The notes below the pieces were generated by a model. It ran no database searches and was not told the origin of the DNA. It was given only the letters and a program-made list of their open reading frames with translations. Positions 58,189-64,000 of a DNA stretch of 64,000 nucleotides are shown in pieces; the stretch's first letter is position 1, and each line of letters opens with the position of its first letter. The stretch covers positions 310,001 through 374,000 of the forward strand of contig NZ_FORS01000001.1 in assembly GCF_900114065.1 (NCBI RefSeq). The letters are read 5' to 3'. Both the position numbers and the translations under genes were made by a program. The DNA comes from Stutzerimonas kunmingensis (GTDB taxonomy: Bacteria > Pseudomonadota > Gammaproteobacteria > Pseudomonadales > Pseudomonadaceae).

Positions 58189-59622
58189 TCACTCAGCGCC
58201 GATCCCGGCCATCGGTTCAGTTTGGCCCCAGCCACCGCCCAGAGACCTGAACAGGTCAACCAGCGCAATCTGCCGTTCCGTGCTGATTTGAATTAGTGTG
58301 GTCTGGTTGCTAAAGGTGCTGCGCTGGGCGTCAAGATAACGCAGGTAGTCGTCCACACCGCCTTCATAACGGGCCTGGGCCAGCTTGAGCGCCTGTTCGC
58401 TGCTGTCGGCGAGCGCCCGCCGAGCCCCCTCTTCGCGGCGCAGGGTGTCAGTGGCGGCCAGGGCATCGGCGACTTCGCGGAAGGCGGTCTGGATGGTGCC
58501 TTCGTAGTCGACCACCGCCGCGTCCTGGCGCACTTCAGCGAGGTCCAGGTTGGCGCGGTTGCGGCCACCGGCGAAGATCGGCAGCGACAGCGTCGGGGCA
58601 AAGCTCCAGGCCCGCGAGCCGCCATCGAACAACCCGGACAACTCGGCACTGGAGCTGCCCACCGAACCGGTCAGGCTGATCCGGGGAAAGAACGCGGCGC
58701 GAGCTGCACCGATATCGGCATTGCGCGCCTTGAGGCGGTGCTCGCTGGCGAGAATGTCCGGGCGCCGTTCGATCAGTTCCGAGCTGGTGCCGGGGGCGAT
58801 GTCCTGCAGCACCATCAGGTCGTCGCGGGGCGTCGCGGGCAGCAGGCGAGTGGCATCTGGCGTGCCGAGCAACAGGACCAGGGCGTTGTCCGCCTGGCGT
58901 AGCTGGCGTTCGGTGCTCTCGCGCTCGGCCCTCGCCTGTTCGGCAAGGCCGACCGCTTCCTGGTAATCCAGGGCGGTGGCGGCCCCCGCTGCACGGCGCT
59001 GGCTGACCAGCTCCAGCGAGGCCAGGCGGCTGTCCAGGGTTTGTTCGACCAGGGCCATGCGGCGTAGCGCACCATCGCGGGTCAGGTAGGCCTGGATGAC
59101 CTCGGCAACCAGGCTGATCTGCGTGGCACGGGTCGCCTCCTCGGTCGCCAGGTAGGTCTCCAGCGCGGCCTCGGAGAGGCTGCGCACGCGGCCGAACAGG
59201 TCGACTTCGTACTCCGCGAGGCCGAGGCCGACCTGATAGTTGCTGGTCACTTCCGAGCGCCCGGTCTGCGACAGATCGGCAGGCAGGCGCTGGCGGTTGC
59301 CGCTGGCATTGGCGTTGATCGAAGGCAGGCGATCAGCACGCTGGATGCGGTACTGGGCACGCGCAGCTTCGATATCCAGCAGCGCCTGGCGCAGGCTGCG
59401 GTTGTTGCTCAGCGCCGTATCCACCGCGCGGCGCAGGTCGGCATCGACGATGAAGGTCTGCCAGTCCAGCGCCTGGGCACGGGTGCCCTCCGCGTCGGCG
59501 GCTTGCCAGTGCGACGCGACCGGTGCCTGCGGGCGCTCGTAGGTCGGGGCCAGCGAACAACCCGCCAGGGCGGCGATGGCCAGGGGCAGCAGAGCGCGAC
59601 GGAGCATGAAGTGAGAGGTCAT
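58189..59622 (-). CDS. RND efflux outer-membrane factor (OprM/TtgF-like)
   Basis: This 477-aa lipoprotein of the TolC family has signal and lipobox LPLAIAALAGCSLAPTYERP. Two OEP repeats follow (AQYRIQRADRLPSINANASGNRQR; DIGAARAAFFPRISLTGSVGSSSAELSGLF) with DYLRYLDAQRSTFSNQTTLIQISTERQIALVDLFRSLGGGW at the end. It is the outer-membrane channel of the pump, 4 bp after the permease gene. It is the last gene of the operon. Confidence 0.93.
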   Translation of the reverse strand: MTSHFMLRRALLPLAIAALAGCSLAPTYERPQAPVASHWQAADAEGTRAQALDWQTFIVDADLRRAVDTALSNNRSLRQALLDIEAARAQYRIQRADRLPSINANASGNRQRLPADLSQTGRSEVTSNYQVGLGLAEYEVDLFGRVRSLSEAALETYLATEEATRATQISLVAEVIQAYLTRDGALRRMALVEQTLDSRLASLELVSQRRAAGAATALDYQEAVGLAEQARAERESTERQLRQADNALVLLLGTPDATRLLPATPRDDLMVLQDIAPGTSSELIERRPDILASEHRLKARNADIGAARAAFFPRISLTGSVGSSSAELSGLFDGGSRAWSFAPTLSLPIFAGGRNRANLDLAEVRQDAAVVDYEGTIQTAFREVADALAATDTLRREEGARRALADSSEQALKLAQARYEGGVDDYLRYLDAQRSTFSNQTTLIQISTERQIALVDLFRSLGGGWGQTEPMAGIGAE

Positions 59623-59626
59623 CGCA

Positions 59627-62600
59627 TTACTCCGCTTTATGCAGGGGATGGTTGTCGGTTTGCTGAGGTTTGGTGCGCAGCAGCGACAGCACCCAGACGA
59701 AGAAGATCGGCACGAAGATCACCCCGAGCATGGTCGCGCTGAGCATCCCGCCCAGCACCCCGGTGCCCAGTGCGCGCTGGCTCGCAGCGCCGGCGCCAGT
59801 GGCGATGGCCAGCGGCACCACGCCGAGCATGAACGCCATGGAGGTCATGATGATCGGGCGGAAACGCAGGCGCGCGGCTTCGACAGCAGCATCGCGCAGC
59901 GAGTAGCCGTCTTCCCACAGGTCCTTGGCGAACTCGACGATGAGAATGGCGTTCTTCGCCGCCAGGCCGATCACGGTGATCAGGCCGACCTTGAAGTACA
60001 CGTCGTTGGGCAGGCCGATAGCAGTCACCGCCAGTACCGCGCCGAGTGCGCCGACCGGCACGATCAGCATCACCGTCAGCGGGATCGCCCAGCTCTCGTA
60101 GAGCGCCACCAGCAGCAGGAACACCACGGTGATGGCCAGGGCGAACAGCATCGTCGCCTGCCCGCTGGCGACCCGCTCCTGATACGACAGCCCGGTCCAC
60201 TCGTAACCGATACCTTCGGGCAGCTCGGCAGCGATGCGCTCCAGTTCGAGCATCGCCTCGCCAGTGCTCACGCCGGGCGCGGCGTCACCGGCAATGCGGA
60301 TCGACGGGTAACCGTTGTAACGCGCGACCTGCACCGGGCCTTCTTCCCAGCTCGTGGTGACGAAAGCACTCAGCGGTACCAGGCTGCCGCTGTCGTTGGG
60401 CACATGCAGGCGCAGGACGCTTTCCGGTGTCATGCGCTCGGCCTGTTCGGCCTGTACCACCACGCGCTGCTGGCGGCCGGCGTTGGCGAAGTCGTTGATC
60501 ACCGACGAGCCGAACGCAGTGGACAGCGCGCTGCTGATCGCTTCGAAGCTGACTCCCAGCGTGCGCGCCTGCTCACGGTCGATCACCAGGCGCAGCTGCG
60601 GCGCCTCGGCCAGACCTTCCATCATGGCGTAGAGGAACTTCGGATTGCCGTTGACCTTGCCCAGCACTTCATCGCGCGCTGCCAACAGGGCATCGCGGCC
60701 AAGGCCGGCGCGGTCCTGCAGGCGCAGGGCGAAACCACCCGAGTTGCCCAGGCCTTCGACCGGCGGTGGCGGCACCGCCATGATCGCGCCGTCATCGAGG
60801 TTGGCGAAGTGCTGGTTGACCGCAGCCGACTCGGCTTCCGGCGACTGCGAAGAATCTCGCTCGGACCAGTCCTTGAGCAGCGGGAAGGCAATGGCCGCGT
60901 TCTCACCCATGCCGGAGAAGCTGAAGCCGAGGACCAGGAAGGACGTCTGCACGGCCTCGCGGGCCATCAGAAACTCTTCCAGCTCCTCACCCGTGGCCGA
61001 GGTGCGCTCACGGGTGGCGCCTGGCGGCAACTGGATGTCGACGATCATGTAGCCCTGGTCTTCCACCGGCACGAAGGATTCCGGCAGGCGCAGGTAGAAG
61101 AAACCCATCAGCACCACCACGCCCAGGTAGATGAACATCACCCGCCCGGCGCGCGGCACCAGCTTGCCGTTGAGTTTGGTGTAGCGGCCGGTCAGGGCGG
61201 TGAACTTGCGGTTGAACCAGCCGAAGAAACCGGTCTTCTCGTGATGGCCTTCGGGGATCGGTTTGAGCAGCGTGGCGCACAGCGCCGGGGTGAAGGTCAG
61301 CGCGAGGAAGCCCGAGAACAGGATCGACACCGCCAGCGACAGCGAGAACTGCTGGTAGATCACCCCCACCGAGCCGGCCATGAAGGCCAGCGGCAGGAAC
61401 ACCGCCGACAGCACCAGGGTGATACCGATGATCGCCCCGGACACCTGCCCCATCGCCTTGATGGTCGCCGGCACCGGCGCCAGGCCTTCCTCGGCCATGA
61501 TCCGCTCGACGTTCTCCACCACCACGATGGCGTCGTCCACCAGGATGCCGATGGCCAGCACCATGCCGAACATGGTCATCATGTTCACCGAGAAGCCAAG
61601 CAGGTACATGAAGGTCAGCGTACCGAGCAGACACACCGGCACGACGATGGACGGGATCAGGGTGTAGCGCACGTTCTGCAGGAACAGGAACATCACCAGG
61701 AACACCAGCACCATGGCCTCGATGAGGGTCATGATGACCTTGTCGATCGCCACGTCGACGAAGCGCGAGGTGTCGTACGGCACGGAGAACTCGACGTTGT
61801 CCGGGAAGTTGGCCGACAGCTCGGTCAGACGCTGCTTGACCGCCTCGGCGGTCTGGATCGCGTTGGCACCGGGCGACAGCTGCACGGCGGCGGCAACGGC
61901 GGGCTTGCCGTCCTGGCGCGAGCCGAAGTTGTAGTCCTGGCTGCCGACCTCGATGCGCGCCACGTCGCCCAGGGTCAGGCGCGAGCCGTCCTGGTTGGCA
62001 CGCAGCACGATGGCGGCGAATTCCTGCGGGTTGTCCAGGGTACCCTTGACCGCCAGGGTCGCCGTCAGCTCCTGCTCGCTGGAACCCGGCGTGCTGCCGA
62101 AGGCACCGGCCGGCACCTGCACGTTCTGCGCGCGGATGGCGTTGTTCACGTCATCGATGGATAGGCCGTAGCCGACCAGCTTCTGCGGATCGATCCACAC
62201 GCGCATGGCCGCCTCGGAGGCGAAGAACTGCAGCTTGCCGACGCCGTTCACGCGACGGATTTCGTTGTTGATGTTGCGCGCGGCGTAATCGGCCAGCGCC
62301 GTGACGTTGGCGTCCTTGTCGCCATCGGTGTAGCTCAGCGTATAGATCAGCAGGAAGCCGGCGGTGGCCTGCTCGGTCTGGATGCCGAGCGTCAGCACGG
62401 CCTGCGGCATGCGTGCCTCGGCCTTCTTCAGACGGTTCTGCACGTCAACCTGGGCCAGTTCGGGGTCGGTCCCTGGCTGGAAGGTGACGGTGATCTCGGC
62501 GATGCCGTTGGCGTTGCTGGTGGACTCGAAGTACAGCAGGTTCTTGGCGCCGTTGAGTTCTTCCTCGATGACGCTGGTCACCGAGTCGGTGAGCACCTGC

Positions 62601-62761
62601 GCCGAAGCGCCGGGATAGGTGGCGGTCACGGTGATCTGCGGCGGCGCCACGTTGGGGTACTGCGCCACCGGCAGGAACGGGATGGCCAGCAGGCCACCCA
62701 GCGAGATGAACAGGGCGACTACCCAGGCGAAATTGGGGCGCCGGATGAAAAACAGGGACAT
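59627..62761 (-). CDS. RND efflux permease (HAE1; TtgE/TbtB-like)
   Basis: This 1044-aa inner-membrane transporter has MSLFFIRRPNFAWVVALFISLGGLLAIPFLPVAQYPNVAPP at the start, MVLAIGILVDDAIVVVENVERIM (TM4, proton-relay Asp pair), two large periplasmic loops and GLAAKNAILIVEFAK near the end. The sequence resembles the TtgE/TbtB branch of Pseudomonas more than MexB/MexF by memory. Substrates (solvents, antibiotics, organotins) cannot be decided here. It lies 15 bp after the adaptor gene. Confidence 0.95.
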   Translation of the reverse strand: MSLFFIRRPNFAWVVALFISLGGLLAIPFLPVAQYPNVAPPQITVTATYPGASAQVLTDSVTSVIEEELNGAKNLLYFESTSNANGIAEITVTFQPGTDPELAQVDVQNRLKKAEARMPQAVLTLGIQTEQATAGFLLIYTLSYTDGDKDANVTALADYAARNINNEIRRVNGVGKLQFFASEAAMRVWIDPQKLVGYGLSIDDVNNAIRAQNVQVPAGAFGSTPGSSEQELTATLAVKGTLDNPQEFAAIVLRANQDGSRLTLGDVARIEVGSQDYNFGSRQDGKPAVAAAVQLSPGANAIQTAEAVKQRLTELSANFPDNVEFSVPYDTSRFVDVAIDKVIMTLIEAMVLVFLVMFLFLQNVRYTLIPSIVVPVCLLGTLTFMYLLGFSVNMMTMFGMVLAIGILVDDAIVVVENVERIMAEEGLAPVPATIKAMGQVSGAIIGITLVLSAVFLPLAFMAGSVGVIYQQFSLSLAVSILFSGFLALTFTPALCATLLKPIPEGHHEKTGFFGWFNRKFTALTGRYTKLNGKLVPRAGRVMFIYLGVVVLMGFFYLRLPESFVPVEDQGYMIVDIQLPPGATRERTSATGEELEEFLMAREAVQTSFLVLGFSFSGMGENAAIAFPLLKDWSERDSSQSPEAESAAVNQHFANLDDGAIMAVPPPPVEGLGNSGGFALRLQDRAGLGRDALLAARDEVLGKVNGNPKFLYAMMEGLAEAPQLRLVIDREQARTLGVSFEAISSALSTAFGSSVINDFANAGRQQRVVVQAEQAERMTPESVLRLHVPNDSGSLVPLSAFVTTSWEEGPVQVARYNGYPSIRIAGDAAPGVSTGEAMLELERIAAELPEGIGYEWTGLSYQERVASGQATMLFALAITVVFLLLVALYESWAIPLTVMLIVPVGALGAVLAVTAIGLPNDVYFKVGLITVIGLAAKNAILIVEFAKDLWEDGYSLRDAAVEAARLRFRPIIMTSMAFMLGVVPLAIATGAGAASQRALGTGVLGGMLSATMLGVIFVPIFFVWVLSLLRTKPQQTDNHPLHKAE

Positions 62762-62776
62762 GAGAGGTTCTCCGGC

Positions 62777-63940
62777 TTACTGCGCCTGGGACTGTGGAGC
62801 GGCTTCGGCGGCATCTTGCTCGCGGGGGATGACCTTGGCGCCCGGACGGATAGCCGCCAGCGAGCTGGTGATCACCTTGTCGCCGACCTGCAGGCCCTCG
62901 CTGATTTGCCAGCGCGAGCCCTGCATGGCACCGGTGGTGACCTGGCGCGCCTCGACGGTATCGCCCTCCCCCAGCAGCATCACGCTGGCCTGGCCGTCAG
63001 CCGAACGCTGCACGGCACGTTGCGGCACCAGGATGGCGTTCTGGTCGAGCCCTTGCGGTGTGCGCACACGCACGTACATACCCGGCAGCAGCACGCCCTC
63101 GGGGTTGTCGAACTGGCCTCGCAGGGCGATCTGCCCGGTGCTGCGATCCACCGAGATATCGGTGAACAGCAGCGTGCCCTTGCGCTCGATATCGGTACCG
63201 TCGACACGCAGCGACAGCGGCTGGTCGCTCGCACCGGCAACCTTGCCCTCGGCGATTGCCGCGCGCAGGCGCAGGGCATCGGCAGCAGGCTGGGTGAAGT
63301 CGGCGTACACCGGATCGAGTTGCTGGATACGTGCCAGCAGCGTGGCTTCGCCCTGGCCTACCAGAGCCCCTTCGGTGACCTGGGCGCGACCGATACGCCC
63401 GGCGATGGGGGCGCGAACCTCGGCATAACCCAGGTCCAGGCGGGCAGTTTCGACATTGGCCTGGGCCGAGCGCTTGTCGGCCTGGGCGCTCTGCAGAGCG
63501 GCCTTGGCGTTGTCGAAATCCTGCTGGCTGACGGCGTCGATCTTCACCAGTGGTTCGTAACGGCGAACCATCGCCTGAGCCTGGAACAGCTGCGCCTCGG
63601 CGCGAGCCAGTTCACCTTGCGCCCGCGACAGGGCCGCCTTGAACGGCGCAGGGTCGATCTGGAACAGCACGTCACCGGCCTTCACGTCGGCCCCTTCCTC
63701 GAAGGTGCGCTTGAGCACGATCCCCGCCACCCGCGCGCGCACCTCGGCGACACGCACCGGCTCGATGCGCCCTGGTAGCTCGGCGAACACTGTGAAGGGC
63801 TCGGTCTTCACGCTGAGCACATCGACTTCACGCGCTGGCGCCTCTTCCCGTTGCTCTTCGGGCTTGTCGCAGCCAACCAGGGTCACGGCGATCAAATAGG
63901 AGATCACGGAAAAAGTGATCCATTCGCGGAATTTGTTCAT
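62777..63940 (-). CDS. RND efflux periplasmic adaptor (TtgD/TbtA-like)
   Basis: This 387-aa membrane fusion protein starts MNKFREWITFSVISYLIAVTLVGCDKPEEQ (lipobox VGC). PGRIEPVRVAEVRARVAGIVLKRTFEEGADVKAGDVLFQID (lipoyl), a coiled coil and a beta-barrel with PVYADFTQPAADALRL follow. It links the permease to the outer-membrane channel. The regulator would lie beyond 64,000. Confidence 0.95.
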   Translation of the reverse strand: MNKFREWITFSVISYLIAVTLVGCDKPEEQREEAPAREVDVLSVKTEPFTVFAELPGRIEPVRVAEVRARVAGIVLKRTFEEGADVKAGDVLFQIDPAPFKAALSRAQGELARAEAQLFQAQAMVRRYEPLVKIDAVSQQDFDNAKAALQSAQADKRSAQANVETARLDLGYAEVRAPIAGRIGRAQVTEGALVGQGEATLLARIQQLDPVYADFTQPAADALRLRAAIAEGKVAGASDQPLSLRVDGTDIERKGTLLFTDISVDRSTGQIALRGQFDNPEGVLLPGMYVRVRTPQGLDQNAILVPQRAVQRSADGQASVMLLGEGDTVEARQVTTGAMQGSRWQISEGLQVGDKVITSSLAAIRPGAKVIPREQDAAEAAPQSQAQ

Positions 63941-64000
63941 ATCTCACCCAAGCGCGAAGCCAGTACGTAGTCGAAGCCGCGCATGATCCACGCAAAAATT

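Noticed and set aside
59639..62164. 841-codon plus-strand ORF across the RND permease
   Set aside because: It is rich in His/Gln/Arg, as reverse frames of high-GC genes are, and lies wholly within a clear RND gene.

Overview
The window is a GC-rich Pseudomonadales chromosome segment. It fits the Pseudomonas stutzeri / Stutzerimonas group best. The protein sequences are Pseudomonas-type throughout: AmrZ, RsmA/CsrA next to lysC-alaS, ModABC, a Pseudomonas-style cobalamin operon, CydAB with small accessory subunits, and a TtgDEF/TbtABM-class RND pump. A Na+-pumping oxaloacetate decarboxylase and an NhaD antiporter point to sodium-linked energetics, as in marine or halotolerant members. All names are from reading the sequence; no database was searched.

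Layout. (1) 1-6.9 kb: the end of an integrated phage-like element against the 3' end of a tRNA-Arg(CCT) gene. It has a helix-turn-helix protein, a cluster of GTTCAA palindromes, small early genes, a ParB-like remnant, HK97 prohead protease and capsid, two small coupled genes and a tape-measure protein. Terminase, portal, head-tail and other tail genes are absent from the visible part. (2) 7-8.3 kb: two small envelope genes behind a sigma-54-like promoter, and amrZ. (3) 8.5-13.3 kb: oadGAB and mgtE. (4) 13.6-24 kb: tRNA-Arg(ACG) x2, tRNA-Ser(GCT), csrA, lysC, alaS, ltaE, a periplasmic metallopeptidase-like protein, ycgN, ycgL and rnd. (5) 24-31.2 kb: sulfurtransferase, FadL porin, glutathione peroxidase, modABC, RidA and a LysR regulator.

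(6) 31.2-43.7 kb: one long minus-strand vitamin B12 operon behind a cobalamin riboswitch: btuB, a BtuM-like membrane protein, cobO, cobB, bluB, a BtuF-like protein, cbiB, cobD, cobQ, cobP, cobT, cobC, cobS. Most junctions overlap by 4 bp. It covers uptake, adenosylation, amidation, lower-ligand synthesis and nucleotide-loop assembly. (7) 43.9-53.8 kb: a metallophosphoesterase, nhaD, two NlpC/P60 lipoproteins, a sirtuin, the cyd operon (cydP-cydA-cydB-cydX-ybgE; cydX is only 34 codons), an unknown protein, a DUF2946 protein and a Tag-like glycosylase.

(8) 54.1-55.6 kb: a DAHP synthase gene behind a leader with a YYFGYWF peptide and a 13-bp terminator, which reads as an aromatic amino acid attenuator. 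A second aromatic/Arg-rich 31-codon ORF lies between terminator and enzyme. (9) 55.7-58.2 kb: the resident ttcA is cut at its PP-loop and an AT-rich, complete, divergent ttcA lies directly upstream, followed by scraps of dead genes. (10) 58.2-64 kb: an RND tripartite efflux operon whose regulator would lie beyond the window.

Points most worth a second look: the compact capsid-plus-tape-measure element (possible satellite), the replaced ttcA, the aromatic leader with its second small ORF, the B12 operon with BtuM/BtuF-like proteins but no BtuCD, and the overlapping small phage gene with 12-bp periodic GTTAAC sites.
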